DNA of 64,000 bases from Tranzscheliella williamsii (GCA_023212725.1 JALBYF010000006.1:1-64000); one strand, 5' to 3'; counted from the stretch's first letter, positions 39,172 through 50,506 are shown. A program made the numbers and translations. Notes: generated from the letters alone by a model not told the origin.

Positions 39172-42100
39172 TCAGCGGTGTAGGGAGCGGCAGAGTGCGC
39201 TCTGGTGGAAGCGCCATGCGTGATCGGGGACGGAGAAGACGTGGTCGAGGAGGCGCTGAGCGGTGGGGCGGCGAGCGGGGTCGATTTCGAAGCAGTTTTT
39301 GAGAAAGTGGGCGGCCTGTTTGCTGAGCGTGACGTCGGCAGGGATGGGGGGAGCCTTGCGCTCGGCGCCGATTTTAAACATGGCCTGGACCGCCTCGTCG
39401 TCCGACCAGGGGCGGCGGCCTGCGAACATCTCGAGGACGACGCAGCCGAGCGACCAGATATCGACCTTGGCCGAGTAGCCTTTCTTGGACAGCGAGACGA
39501 CCTCGGGCGCCATCCAGAAGATGGAGCCCTGGAGCGACATGTTCTCGACATTGCCGTAGATGTCGTCCGACCGCCGCACCGTGCCAAAGTCTGAGATCTT
39601 GCAGATGCCTTCAAAGTCGACCAGGATGTTGTCCGCCTTGAGGTCGCGGTGCAGGATGCCTTTGCTGTGCAGATAGGCGAGGCCTTGCAGGATCTGGTGG
39701 AGGAACGACTTGATCGTCTGCTCCTCAAACTTGCCGTGCTTGCGCAGGCAACTGCCCACCGACCCGCCGGGGACGTATTCCAAGAAAATGCTCAGGAATG
39801 CCGTGGTCTCCTCGAAGCCGAGGTACGAGACAATGTGCGGATGGTCGAGGTCCTTGAGCGTCTCGATCTCTGACTTGAGGGCGGCGACGACGCCCTTCTG
39901 CCGCGAGTCTTCGCGGTCACTTGCCGTCCTGGGCAGCTCGACCTGCTTGACGGCGATCATCTCTCCCGTGGTAGCGTTGAGCGCCAGGTAGACACGCCCA
40001 TAGGTGCCCTTGCCGATCAGGTCGCCCTTGACCCACTTGAACACGGGCTTCTGCGACGAGACATCGCCCGAGGGCGAGTCGGCCGACACGGCCGACGCTG
40101 GCGTAGCTAGCTCCTGGCCAGGCGTCATTTCCACCACCTTGGTTCCCCACAGCTTGGTGCTCCGCCGTCGGACCAGGCCGCTGGACGAGGCGAGGTCTTG
40201 CGAGCTCGGCCGCTGCTCGGCCCGGTCCAGGATCTTCTTGCGGTTCTGGGCGACCAGGCGGATCGACTTCTTGTGCCGGCTGCGCTGGCCCTGCGCTTGC
40301 TGCTGCGCGACGGGCGAGATGCTGGCAAAATTCGCAGATGCCGAGCCAGTCTCCTCGGACCGGGGACTGCTCACCATCGGGCTTTCGGGAACAGCAGCGG
40401 TATCGAGCAGCGGCTTGTCCAGATCGTGCTTTGGGAAGAAGTCGTCCAAATTCTCGTACAGCTGTTCGGGCGGAGGTCGGAAGGCCCACTCGTCATCTCT
40501 TCGAGCAAAGGAATTGCTGCGCGTGATGCCGCTGCTGCTGCCGCTGAGCAATGCTAACTGCGCTGAGCTCGACATGGGAAGTTGGCTAGGTCGATTCGAA
40601 GACCCAGAAGACGACGGTATGGTCGGTCCAACCGTAGGGTCGATCATCAGACGCAGTTCGGGCCGCTTTGGACTCGATGCCATGACCTGGCCCCCGTCCC
40701 GCACCGAGGCCGGCAGGAGGGTCCCACTGTCGGGCTGCAGAGTTCCGTCTTCGGCCTCGACGGCGCTGCGTCCCTCAACTCGCAAGGGGAGACGAGCCGC
40801 TCTGGCATCAGAGTCCAGAGGCTGTGCCCACGTGCCCGACTCGCTCTCATCATCGTCAAATGTCCCAAAGGAGGCCACCGTTCCATTCTCTTCCGGCGCC
40901 ATCGAGTGTCTTGAGGCATCCAGCCTCGTGGACTCTGCCTCCGCAAGCAAGGAAGAAGAGGGAGCTGCTCGCTGGTTGCACGGCCCCGGTGTGCCAGGCT
41001 CACCTCGCAACGTGTCGCCATCACCTCCGCTGCTTCCGCTGATGGCGGTGCCGCTGACCGTTCCGCCCGACTCTGGATTCAACGATTTCCAGAGACTCGC
41101 CCACTCGCCTGCCCGCAGCGTGTCTTCGTCTTCCGACTTTCTGCCAGCCTTACTCCTGGCGGGTCCGGCCGAGATAGGGCTCCTGGCCGGCTCCGTCGGC
41201 GTACTTCCATGTTCGCCCGGCGGTCTTGGCAGGGGCCGAACATTGGCGAGCTCGCTGTCCGCAAGATCGCCGATCTCGTAGGCCGACGGGTAAGACACAC
41301 GATCCTCCTGGTTGGTCGCTTTAGCCACAGGCCCGCTCTGCGAACTCCTTGCCGAGGTCGGCGCACTGAAAGAATCTTCGGCCGAGTTACGGCTGATACG
41401 ATCTTCCTCCGACGCACGGCGCGCATGAGAGCTGGCCTGGCTCGAGAAGGACGAGCCCGAAGACCTCTCGGATGGGTTCTGCCGAATCGGAGGCTCGCGC
41501 CGCTGCGCCTCGGGGGTCGAAGCCAGCGTCGTCACGATAGAATGCTGAGGTGGACGCGGCGGGCCGGTAGCGGGCTGGCCGTACTGCGAATTGTCACCAG
41601 AGTGCGGCCTAGGCGGAGGCCTGTCGTGCGGATTCCGCATCTGCTGCGACACGTGCGACGGCGGAGCATGGGCAGCAGTGAAGAATTGCGGGCGAGGCGA
41701 ATGCTGCATCTGCACCTGGGACTGCGGATGCTGCTGGGCCGGCCATTGCTGCATCGCGACAGGGGCACTATGGCCATGTTGTTGACCTGGATATTGTCCT
41801 GGGTACGGTGAGGCGCTGTTGTACTGACCATGCTGAGGTGGAACAGTTTGACGCGGTTCACGCGGTCCATAAGAAAGACCAGGTGAATGGGTGTGTACCT
41901 GGGTATAAGCATGGCTTGGCTGGCCCGTCGACGATTGGCTTCGCAGAGTCTCCTGAACCGTCATGCCTGGCTCCAGCCGTCCAGCTTGCAGCTGAAACTC
42001 AGACACCTGGCGAGAGCTGGATGCCGGGAAATATCTTGTTGTGAAAGGGTCTTCACGAGGTCGGTAGGTCGACGACGGCATTAAATTCTGTTGCGGGTAA

Positions 42101-44988
42101 GGACGAACCAGCGGGGTATGGTGGTGGGGCTGCTGATCGTGAAAAGGGTATGGCCGTGGCGGCATCGGCCCTTGTAGACCGCTGTTTGCATTCCGAGGAT
42201 CATGTCCGTTGTACGAGTTGAAAGGTTGCATTGGCGCTCTTGCCCCAAATTCGTTAACATACGCAGACGAGGGCGCAGGAGGGCGAGGCGTCTGGTTGAA
42301 GGATTGAGCTGTGTAGGTTGCGGGTCCTGCAACCGCCGCATTTGCGCTGTATGGCGGACGGCCAAAGACAGTGTTAGGGCGGTTGGGCAAGGTGTGAATT
42401 GTATGTCCAGCATGAACTCCGTAGCGAGTGTCTTCCGGGCCACTGGGTCGGGCGAATCTGGGATCCATCTGGGGCTGGGCGTAAAAGCTCGGGTGTGTGG
42501 GCGGGGAGCGGATCTGCGGTGTGCTTGCCATCCTAGTGGGCCCATGATTAGCAAGCTGGGCGCCGCCTGGTAATGCTGCCTGCGCGCTACGATTGCGTTG
42601 AAGTAATCTTGGATCTGACATGCCCTGCATCTCCAACGGGGCATTGTCGCTAGCTTGCGCATCGGAGCTGTATTGCCGATGACCTTGGTTAAGATCCCTG
42701 CCGGCTGCGGGGGCTGCGGTTGATGGTCTCATGATGGAGGGGTCCGGGTATCTACCATCGCGATCCAGCGATGTTTGCAATCGCAGCTCAGCACGGGTAG
42801 GCATAACTGACGTCGAAGATTGCCGCGGTTGCCGTAGATCTTCCATACTTTTCGTGTTGTGTATCGTTATCCCTGAGCTGTTAGGATGTCCGGCCTGCGC
42901 CTGCTGTCCGGAGTATTCACTTTCGGATCTCTCAAACCGGCCCGGATGTTGAGCCGGGCCGGTATGAACTGGCCGTGAATGCTGCGCATTTCCTTCCTCT
43001 TGCGGTCGACCTTCTTCGGCCTGAGTATTTCGCTTTCCACTGCTGGCGTTTCCCGGCTGAGAAGCGGAGGAAGCGGAAGTGGTCCGTTGCATCAATGCGA
43101 CTGACGAAGCTGACTCGCTTCCTAGGCCACCGGCCCTAGAGTTTCGATCCTGTACAGATCCTTCGCTGGAAGAAGCAATTGATCGTCGGTCCTGCAATGC
43201 AGACGAGGGTCCGCCACCAGAACTGGCTGGGGAGCGTAGATCTTCCATTGGAGGCGCGCTGGGTAGGGCCCGCCGTGCCTGCGCTTTCGACCGCGTCAAA
43301 CTACTGGCTGAGTTTCGGTTCGAGCCATCAGGGCCTTCACCGGCGAACGTTTCTGGGTAGGCCAAGGCGTCACTGCTTTTGGAAGACTGACTGCTAGTCC
43401 GGAGATGGTGGCCGACAGCTGACCCAGGGGTTGATGGATTTCGCATGTCATGAAGGGTCTTCAACGAGCCAGCAGAAGAGGTGGGAGGGGGCATGGCCCT
43501 CTCTGTCGAGTTGGACGAAGGAGCTATCTGCTGAACCAAAAATTTGAGTGTTCCTCGGTCGTCCCCCATTTGCAAACACAGGACCAGCAACGCATCATCG
43601 CTGACGATCGGTCCGGTGGCCTCTGACTGTCCTATCTCTGTACGGAACAGCTGGAAGTTGGAAAAGTCGATGTCGAACAAGTGTAACTTGGCGAACATGC
43701 GCTCCTTGATCGCATCGGATGAGTCGACGCCCGAGATGTCCACAACGGAAAATCTTTCGTTGTCATCCGTCACTTGTATCAGTACCCTCTCGAATAGGCT
43801 TGAACCACGCCGGTGAGGTAGGCGCGAGTTTTGAGTGCCTGTGCCTTCATTTGAGGAGGTCGGGTCGGTCGGTCTGTTTCGTGAACCGGGAGACTCGAGA
43901 GCCAAGTAAGGAAGCTCCTCGAACTCTTCTGACTGAGGTGCGCTAGCTATAACCCCTGATCTCGGCGGCGTTACCGAAGGCAGTGGATTCAGGGCCCTAG
44001 TATGCGTGACAGCTGCCTCGATTCCAGGGGTTGACAGCGCTGACCGGTCGGAATCGACGAACACGGGCTGTGATGGCGAGGCTTGAGATGGAGTTGAGCC
44101 AGCAGGCGATACCTGCTGCGTGGAAGGCGGTTCTGAGCTGAACTCGACTGCGCTTGTTGCGGACATCTGGCTGGCTGCCCGCCGTCCCTGAGAGGTCGAA
44201 GGTGTAGGCTGCTCCGAGGTTGCTGTGCGAGTATGATGCACCTTGCGCCCGAACCGTTCCCATACGTTACCGACATGCTCGAAAACGCTGCTTGGGCGTC
44301 TTGCTTTGACAAGTGGCTCCGTTTCCGTTACGCGGCTCGAAGCCAGCGAGACGTTGCCGGGCGACGATGGTCGCAGCGATGAGAAAAAGCCACTACTGCT
44401 GCCGACGGACCTTGGGGTAAGAGTGGGAGACAGGGGTGCACCTGCGCTCATGGGCGGACTACAAGCGGGAGGTAGCATTGACGAATCGATCGCTTGCGCA
44501 GACGACTGGCCTTGATTACTGAAGGATGAGTGGCGTGGCGAAATGGTGTTAGCAGCCGTGTCGGCGGGTCTGTCGGTAGGAGCACTGGTGAAGGTAATGG
44601 TGGGGCTTGTCACAGAGTTCGAGCGAGCTTTGCCTTGGAAGTAGCGCTTGGAGAAATACGAAGGGGACTGGGGCCGTTCCGATCCCCGAGCATGCCCGTG
44701 CGTAGTCAAGACCGAAGATCCATCGTCGACACTCGAGTAGGCAGGCGAATGCCCGGAAGAGGCGGGCGGAGATTTGAGAGAGCTACCGGCTTGATTGCTG
44801 TCCATTAGGGGGGGAGTAAGAGAGTGGACGTGTTTGGCGTCGTCTCTACCGGGAACGGTATGTGGCTTTGCTTTTGGTTGAGTGGTGCTCCAGTCGAGGT
44901 AAGAGTCGGTGCTGGAATGCAATTGCCAGGGAAGCTCTTGCTCGGCCGCACCCGGACTTGTAATCAATGCCTCGGCATTATATGACAT
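39172..44988 (-). CDS. BCK1: MAPKKK of the cell-wall-integrity pathway, Bck1-like
   Basis: Ser/Thr kinase of 1938 residues, single exon, ATG at 44988. The catalytic domain is at the C terminus (about 1645-1925): glycine loop GKGTYGRVYLA, Lys in AVKQVEL, HRDLKADNIL, DFGTVRR, SIFWMAPEVV, and the Bck1-type KVDIWSLGCVVLEMFAGRRP with AMFKIG after it. Upstream, about residues 395-495, is an RA/ubiquitin-like segment (RVLIQVTDDNERFSVVDISG; AKLHLFDIDFSNFQLF), as in Bck1 and Ste11-type kinases. The rest is disordered, with a Gln/Pro/Tyr-rich middle. The Bck1 kinase works below Pkc1 and above the MAPKK Mkk1/2 to control wall synthesis. DFG is followed by TVRR where Bck1 usually has ISKK. Confidence 0.92.
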   Translation of the reverse strand: MSYNAEALITSPGAAEQELPWQLHSSTDSYLDWSTTQPKAKPHTVPGRDDAKHVHSLTPPLMDSNQAGSSLKSPPASSGHSPAYSSVDDGSSVLTTHGHARGSERPQSPSYFSKRYFQGKARSNSVTSPTITFTSAPTDRPADTAANTISPRHSSFSNQGQSSAQAIDSSMLPPACSPPMSAGAPLSPTLTPRSVGSSSGFFSSLRPSSPGNVSLASSRVTETEPLVKARRPSSVFEHVGNVWERFGRKVHHTRTATSEQPTPSTSQGRRAASQMSATSAVEFSSEPPSTQQVSPAGSTPSQASPSQPVFVDSDRSALSTPGIEAAVTHTRALNPLPSVTPPRSGVIASAPQSEEFEELPYLALESPGSRNRPTDPTSSNEGTGTQNSRLPHRRGSSLFERVLIQVTDDNERFSVVDISGVDSSDAIKERMFAKLHLFDIDFSNFQLFRTEIGQSEATGPIVSDDALLVLCLQMGDDRGTLKFLVQQIAPSSNSTERAMPPPTSSAGSLKTLHDMRNPSTPGSAVGHHLRTSSQSSKSSDALAYPETFAGEGPDGSNRNSASSLTRSKAQARRALPSAPPMEDLRSPASSGGGPSSALQDRRSIASSSEGSVQDRNSRAGGLGSESASSVALMQRTTSASSASQPGNASSGKRNTQAEEGRPQEEGNAQHSRPVHTGPAQHPGRFERSESEYSGQQAQAGHPNSSGITIHNTKSMEDLRQPRQSSTSVMPTRAELRLQTSLDRDGRYPDPSIMRPSTAAPAAGRDLNQGHRQYSSDAQASDNAPLEMQGMSDPRLLQRNRSAQAALPGGAQLANHGPTRMASTPQIRSPPTHPSFYAQPQMDPRFARPSGPEDTRYGVHAGHTIHTLPNRPNTVFGRPPYSANAAVAGPATYTAQSFNQTPRPPAPSSAYVNEFGARAPMQPFNSYNGHDPRNANSGLQGPMPPRPYPFHDQQPHHHTPLVRPYPQQNLMPSSTYRPREDPFTTRYFPASSSRQVSEFQLQAGRLEPGMTVQETLRSQSSTGQPSHAYTQVHTHSPGLSYGPREPRQTVPPQHGQYNSASPYPGQYPGQQHGHSAPVAMQQWPAQQHPQSQVQMQHSPRPQFFTAAHAPPSHVSQQMRNPHDRPPPRPHSGDNSQYGQPATGPPRPPQHSIVTTLASTPEAQRREPPIRQNPSERSSGSSFSSQASSHARRASEEDRISRNSAEDSFSAPTSARSSQSGPVAKATNQEDRVSYPSAYEIGDLADSELANVRPLPRPPGEHGSTPTEPARSPISAGPARSKAGRKSEDEDTLRAGEWASLWKSLNPESGGTVSGTAISGSSGGDGDTLRGEPGTPGPCNQRAAPSSSLLAEAESTRLDASRHSMAPEENGTVASFGTFDDDESESGTWAQPLDSDARAARLPLRVEGRSAVEAEDGTLQPDSGTLLPASVRDGGQVMASSPKRPELRLMIDPTVGPTIPSSSGSSNRPSQLPMSSSAQLALLSGSSSGITRSNSFARRDDEWAFRPPPEQLYENLDDFFPKHDLDKPLLDTAAVPESPMVSSPRSEETGSASANFASISPVAQQQAQGQRSRHKKSIRLVAQNRKKILDRAEQRPSSQDLASSSGLVRRRSTKLWGTKVVEMTPGQELATPASAVSADSPSGDVSSQKPVFKWVKGDLIGKGTYGRVYLALNATTGEMIAVKQVELPRTASDREDSRQKGVVAALKSEIETLKDLDHPHIVSYLGFEETTAFLSIFLEYVPGGSVGSCLRKHGKFEEQTIKSFLHQILQGLAYLHSKGILHRDLKADNILVDFEGICKISDFGTVRRSDDIYGNVENMSLQGSIFWMAPEVVSLSKKGYSAKVDIWSLGCVVLEMFAGRRPWSDDEAVQAMFKIGAERKAPPIPADVTLSKQAAHFLKNCFEIDPARRPTAQRLLDHVFSVPDHAWRFHQSALCRSLHR

Positions 44989-46070
44989 GATCAGGGCGGG
45001 TAATCGCTATTGACGAAAGAACACGAAAGACCGAAACGCTCAAACTAGGAGCGCAGAGGGGGACGTGGTGGGTGCTGGGCAATCGAGCCAGTTCCAAAGC
45101 GGCATCTGAACGGTAGAACCGGACGTGATCATGTGTGGGTGTGGTGGTCGTGCACAGCTAGTCCGGTAGTATTGTCGACTTCTTCGACGCTAGGCTCAGA
45201 GTGCTAGACACAACAGAGCTATGCGGAGCTTAATAACTTTGGCTCCGTTGCGACAATCGAGACATACAATAGTCAGCCCTTTCGCTTTGAAGAAGAGGAG
45301 TCGAAAGACCTTTAGCAGGTGGTGGAAGCGCGAGGTGTGCCGGAGAGTTCACTGCAGGTTGGCGAGGTGAGCATGTGGCTGTTGCGAAAAGAGCGACGAT
45401 AGCGTACGACGCTGGTATGAACTACCGAGACTGTGCGCTCGATCTACGCTAGCAAGTAGAGAAGGAAAAGGAGAAGACAAAGACCCAGCTGACGAGTGCG
45501 CAAGATCAACGGCGCGTACGCCAGATGCCGTGGCCCGAGTGGTACCAAGCGAGACGGTCTGGGCCGGAAGTGAGGAGCTAGAGGATGGGATACAGCCGGG
45601 GGAAGGGAAGGATAACGATGAAGAGGTTAGGAGAAGAGTAGCGTCTGCATCCTACACTAGCAGAAGGCTGGTTGCAATTCAGTCGGTCACGGTCGCCGCC
45701 GTGTGAATTCACGCTCAGCTGTTCACGCTCAAGCTGCGTGAGCATGCACGCCTCATCCAGAGAACAAATCACTCACTTAGGACTGCTGCCAGCCCCACCG
45801 AATCAAAAAATCCGGCCGGAATCAGAATCAGAATCGTGATGCGATCGGGTGTTAGATCCTCATCCCGCATCTATCGCCCTTGTAGGCACGCTATTTCATA
45901 GCTATTGTTGTTGGCAATCACAATTGCCAGCGTATGCCTATGGCAGATTGGCGATTGGCTACGACGCTAGGGTGCGCTAGTACAGGTGGGTATCGAGTGG
46001 TATAGGTGACATACAGAACACGAGAACAATATCTACTGTCGAAATGAGGGAAGAGGGCCGGTCGAAGGGG
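44989..46070. other. Upstream region of BCK1
   Basis: 1.08 kb between the BCK1 start and the stop of the LIM gene, both on the minus strand. No gene seen. A GAATCAGAATCAGAATC microrepeat occurs near 45820-45835. Confidence 0.5.
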
Positions 46071-48764
46071 CTATCGGATGCTGTGGAGCAATGTTTTGCG
46101 CCGGTCCGCACGAAGGTCGATATGTTTCTTGCCTTCTTTTGCTAGTTTACGACTGACCCTCTCGGCATGGCGCTCGCAAAGCCTCTGGCTGCCAATGACA
46201 AAGTATTCGGCCAGGGGCTCGCGGCAAGTCATGCCTTTGGATTGATACTGACAGCTGAAGCAGTGTGGATGGAACTTTTCGCCGGCGTCGGTTTGGCGGC
46301 AATCGCCTTCGATGCCAGTCTGGCACTCGCGGCAGAGACTGCCGTTGAGCCGATGGTAGTGCCGCGAGCAGTAAGGCTGGTTGTTAAAGACATAGAAGCT
46401 GCCATCTGTGAACGGAGAGTTGCAAGCGGCGCAGGCAAAGCATTCGCGATGGAAAATACCCTTCAGCGCCCCGTCCGATGACTTGACTGCGCCTTTCTCG
46501 ACAGACAGATTGCATTTGCGGCACTTGGGAAGGTAAAGCTCCTTCCAGTCTCGAGCACAGAGAAGTTTTCCATCGCGCTCCACAAACGGCGTTTTTGCTG
46601 AGGAGAGCGAGCAGTTGCAAACGCAGCAGCGCTTGGACGCCCGCTCCTTTCTCTTTCTCTCTTTGTGTCGAAGCATTTGCAGTTGTTGTGATCGCTCCTT
46701 CTCTCGAAGTCTTTTCAGCTCCAGTTCTAGAACCAGCTCACGATCGGTGCCCCTCTGTCCCGGTTTGGACGCAGACGAGAGACCCTCGACCGACGCAGGG
46801 TCTCTCGTTTGGCCGCGGAGCGTCTTGCTGATCGCTTCCGGGCTCGCAGTCAGACCCTTCATCATCTCTTCGATCTCTGTCAAATTGATTTCCGTACGCC
46901 CCTTGCTCTTGGTTGGCTTTGTGTCGGCATCGCTAAAGTCTCTTTTCGAGTAGGACGCATCGTTATCGAACCGCTCATAACTTGAACTGGGAGTGATATT
47001 CGAGCAGTCCGATCCGCCACCCGCAAGGACACGACCTGTCGCTGCTTTTCTGATGGAGGACGATCGGAAGTCGAGTGGGTCAGAGGATGCGGTGGAGGCG
47101 GAAGATGACGAGTCCATCTTGGCGTGACCGCCTTCTTTTTCCCTTGGCGCTGCCCTTCGCTGTACTGGTAGCAGGTGAGAGGGTGGCGTCTCGACGCGAC
47201 TGGTGGCAGGCTTCTGCGTTCCGTCCTGAGGGTGCACGGTGGCGACAACGGCTTTCGCAGCTGCCGCCATCAAACCGCTCTTCTTAGCTGCACGTTGCTC
47301 CGCGATCTTTTTCCTTCTCGCCTCTGCCTCTCCTACGCCATCGCTGACGGAGCGCTGCATAGACGTCGCCTCAGCTTCCGCAAAAGGAAGAAAGCTTGGA
47401 TCCGGATGCGGATGCGATACGGAAGGCTTGAGAGCAGTTACCATATGTGCTGCTTGGGTGCCCAGGACACGTACGGCATGAGCCTTTGGAGCGTCGTCCG
47501 GATCCGATCGGTCGGTCGGCCAACGCAGACCTGTAGCCTCAATCGGGCTAGAGGCGGGGGCGAAAGCGGGACTCACGCGGCCGCCGTCGCCCAAGAGATT
47601 TTGGTATTTGTCGAAGAATGGCGACCTCGGCGTTGCTGGAGGCGCTGAGGAAGGAGACGGGGAGATAGAAGAGCTGGAGGAAGGCCCCTGGTAAGTGGAC
47701 GGGGAGGGCAGTGTGATCGTCAGGAGCGAGACACTCGATTCGCCTCGCGGGAGGCATGAGTGGCTCGCCAGCTCTTCGAATTCGAGCTTCTCCCCGCAGT
47801 CGGCGCATTTCGCCTTGGGCAGGTCCGGTTCGAACACTGTAGCGCACGTAATTCTGACGGCGGCATCGGGCGCTCTCTCCGTAGCGACCGACAACAGGCT
47901 CTGGCGCGAGAATGGATCTGTCGATGGTGAATCCGCATGGGCACTTTCCTCAAAATCATCTTCGTAAACGGTGTCTCGAGCCGCATTTCGGCGAGCAGGC
48001 GCGGCGTGCCAAGAAGCCGTGGGGACAGGACTACGCTTGGACGAATCACGTACGGGTCGGTCCATCTCTGAATAAGCGTCATACGCTTGTCCTGTGGACG
48101 AGGTGGTGTTTTGCGAGTCTAAGGTGTCCGATCGAAGTGTACCGGCTGTTCGTTGGCGTGGGTTGAGGTGCAGGTCAGGACCCTGCATTGGTGCTGACTG
48201 GTGTATTGCTGGCGTGCGTCTGCTGGCTTGCTGCTCAACCTGTGTATAGCCTGCGCCGTCATGGTAAGCTGCAGAATTGGAGGAATCATCTTGCTGTCTG
48301 TGTGCACTTGCAGCGTACGGAGAGGTGGTTGGCTGGGCATGCGACACAGGGCCAGCGTACGCAATTTCGGCATGGCTTTGGTGATGCGGATGCGTTGCGG
48401 TTGAGAATTGTGTACGTGCATACGGCTCCTGATAATCGTCGTGCGTCTGTGTGTCGTACTTCTGCTGCTCGTGCTGTTGATATTGCTGTTGGTGATACTG
48501 ATGTTGCGGGTGGTGGTGATGATACTGCTGCTGTTCGTACTGCTGCTGGTACTGCTGCTCGTATTGCTGCTGCTCATATTGCTGCTGTTTGTATTGCTGC
48601 TGTTCATACTGCTGCCTTTTGAATTGTTGGCGCTGCCACTCGGCCTCATCCTGCTTTCGTCGCTGTTCCTCTATGCCGTCCTGGAATCTTCGAGCGCCAA
48701 ACCCTGCCATGTTGTCCGGCGCTGGGTTGTGGGCGCTCCTTGGGGCGCGGTCGCTCTTAATCAT
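46071..48764 (-). CDS. LIM-domain protein, paxillin-like (Pxl1 type)
   Basis: A single-exon gene of 897 residues (ATG at 48764; another in-frame ATG gives MAGFGARRFQDG, about 18 residues later). Residues about 45-110 are a Gln/Tyr-rich tract of QQQYE-type units followed by His/Gln. The middle is disordered, with one short Cys pair (CADCGEKLEFEEL). The C-terminal 180 residues hold tandem LIM zinc-binding modules: CCVCNCSL...; CRKCNLSVEKGAVKSSDG with FHRECFACAACNSPF; and CRECQTGIEGDCRQTDAG with FHPHCFSCQ, ending CERH. This layout (long disordered N terminus, LIMs at the end) fits fungal Pxl1 and related adaptors that act at the actomyosin ring or growing tip. The exact orthology is not certain. 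Confidence 0.85.
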   Translation of the reverse strand: MIKSDRAPRSAHNPAPDNMAGFGARRFQDGIEEQRRKQDEAEWQRQQFKRQQYEQQQYKQQQYEQQQYEQQYQQQYEQQQYHHHHPQHQYHQQQYQQHEQQKYDTQTHDDYQEPYARTQFSTATHPHHQSHAEIAYAGPVSHAQPTTSPYAASAHRQQDDSSNSAAYHDGAGYTQVEQQASRRTPAIHQSAPMQGPDLHLNPRQRTAGTLRSDTLDSQNTTSSTGQAYDAYSEMDRPVRDSSKRSPVPTASWHAAPARRNAARDTVYEDDFEESAHADSPSTDPFSRQSLLSVATERAPDAAVRITCATVFEPDLPKAKCADCGEKLEFEELASHSCLPRGESSVSLLTITLPSPSTYQGPSSSSSISPSPSSAPPATPRSPFFDKYQNLLGDGGRVSPAFAPASSPIEATGLRWPTDRSDPDDAPKAHAVRVLGTQAAHMVTALKPSVSHPHPDPSFLPFAEAEATSMQRSVSDGVGEAEARRKKIAEQRAAKKSGLMAAAAKAVVATVHPQDGTQKPATSRVETPPSHLLPVQRRAAPREKEGGHAKMDSSSSASTASSDPLDFRSSSIRKAATGRVLAGGGSDCSNITPSSSYERFDNDASYSKRDFSDADTKPTKSKGRTEINLTEIEEMMKGLTASPEAISKTLRGQTRDPASVEGLSSASKPGQRGTDRELVLELELKRLREKERSQQLQMLRHKERKRKERASKRCCVCNCSLSSAKTPFVERDGKLLCARDWKELYLPKCRKCNLSVEKGAVKSSDGALKGIFHRECFACAACNSPFTDGSFYVFNNQPYCSRHYHRLNGSLCRECQTGIEGDCRQTDAGEKFHPHCFSCQYQSKGMTCREPLAEYFVIGSQRLCERHAERVSRKLAKEGKKHIDLRADRRKTLLHSIR

Positions 48765-50506
48765 CTCTGTTATGCCGGGCTATTCAGTCTTAACGTAGAG
48801 ACTCTGCGTCCAGATCGTCGCTACTGACGTTTGCATCGTCGAGTCGCGAGCCAAAAATCGGTTTGAGCCTCTGTATCTAACAGCGCGTGCCGAGACAAGC
48901 TTGGGCCGAATACAAGTCTCAAAGGCTTCAGAAGTAGGGTATGCAAGATGTGGAGCAGGGACCGCGAAAGGCTGATCTGATGATGTTAAGAGTGTCGAAA
49001 AGCGAACTGACGGTCCAGTAGTGATGTCGACGTGGTGGTAGCCTGAAAACGATGCGTGTGATGTAGGAGGAATGCAAATCGGATGCGGGTGACAGAGGTC
49101 GATGTTGTCCAAGCAGAGTCGACGACAGCAAAGCTTCGCAGTTGCCAACGTGGCGATAGGAACGCCCGGCGAAGTTTCAAAGGCACGATCGGTGACAGGC
49201 AAAGTGAAGTGTCCGGGGACGGGGTAGATGGCAACGACCGAAATCACTGGACGGACTTGTTAGGATTTGAGGATTAGGTGTTGCCGGTTGGAAGAGGAGC
49301 GACTAGCTATCGAGGAGCTACTCCTGGCCTTGCTTGACACAAGGTCGTGGAACGGTTACTGCAGCCACAACGGCGCCAAGGCGGGCAGGCATAGATCGAC
49401 GTTCTGGGGAATCGGCAAGCCACACCTCTCGGGCCGATAAGAAGAGGGGTTGATGCCGCTGATAGGCTGTCACAGTCCAGAGGTAAGGGGTTGTCGTGTG
49501 GAATCTAGTTAGAAAGCGTGGCGCTCCGGTATATCGATCCAAATTGGAAATGTCAAAAAGGCATGTCACCTATGGCGCAGGAAATTCAAGCTGACTTGGC
49601 AAGGTAGAAAGAAGGGGCGAACGTCGTGGCCGCGCGTTGTCTCAAGCGGGCAAAGCAGAGGCTTTCAAGGACTAGTCGTTGCAGCCCGCCTGCGCCTTAA
49701 GAAAAACTTGAGCTAGGTTGGGAAGCGGCAGAAAACACATTACGATGCCGTCTGCATGACAGTCTTGACGGCGAGAAGAAGAAGGCTGCATGATGGGTGC
49801 AGAGGAACCGAGCGCAAACTGGCCGTTCAAGCGGGATGGACATGATCGAGCTAGGCTGACGGACTGTTGGTGTGCGCTTGGCACACGAGCGCGCCTTAAA
49901 GCGAAGGATGCATGCATTGGGACTAGCGCGTAGAGAAGATTCTGCCTGCGCGTTCCGTAAGGTTCGACCTGCAGGCCTACCGCGGCTAACATCAGCGCGT
50001 TCAACGACAGGCACCAGCCAGGTGGCCACCAGCAGAAATACCTCGGGCGTGTAGAAAGCCAAGAGGAACACAGCGGCCGGAGATGATCCAGTTGCCAGTC
50101 ATGAATGTAACGGCGCTCGAACACCAAGTCGAGGCGAGGTGGACCGATCCGGGCGAGCGTGCCCATGCCTTATTGCAAGCAACATGTACGCCGGACTGCC
50201 AAAAGTGACAGTGTAAGTTGTCCAGTAACAACGCCGCATAAGCTCACCGCGACATGCCAAAATTGAATTGGCAAGAAAAGGCTTGAGCGTCTGATTTCAC
50301 GCGACGCGTGGGCACACTCTCACAATCATCACCCTACATAGTCCTTCGAGAATATGTCTTCTTGCTCGCCCCTGAGCTAGCGTGCACAGCTAGAGGAAGA
50401 TGTCCGTACACTTCTAGCGAGCGGAGTAGGCTACAATGCGGCGGGGATAAATGCGAAGGCATTGTAAGCTGGTTGTTGCTGCTCCTACGAGAGTCCACTT
50501 GTGAGG
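48765..50506. other. Intergenic region, 1.7 kb
   Basis: Lies upstream of the LIM gene and downstream of the MET22 stop. No coding frame, RNA gene or repeat family recognised. Confidence 0.45.

Noticed and set aside
40004..41281. 425-codon open frame on the plus strand opposite the Bck1 gene
   Set aside because: It is antisense to a well-supported kinase gene, starts inside its catalytic part and shows no domain. GC-rich codon use of the real gene leaves the opposite frame open.
49672..50166. 164-codon minus-strand frame between the LIM and MET22 genes
   Set aside because: No recognisable domain or splice context; not supported as a gene.
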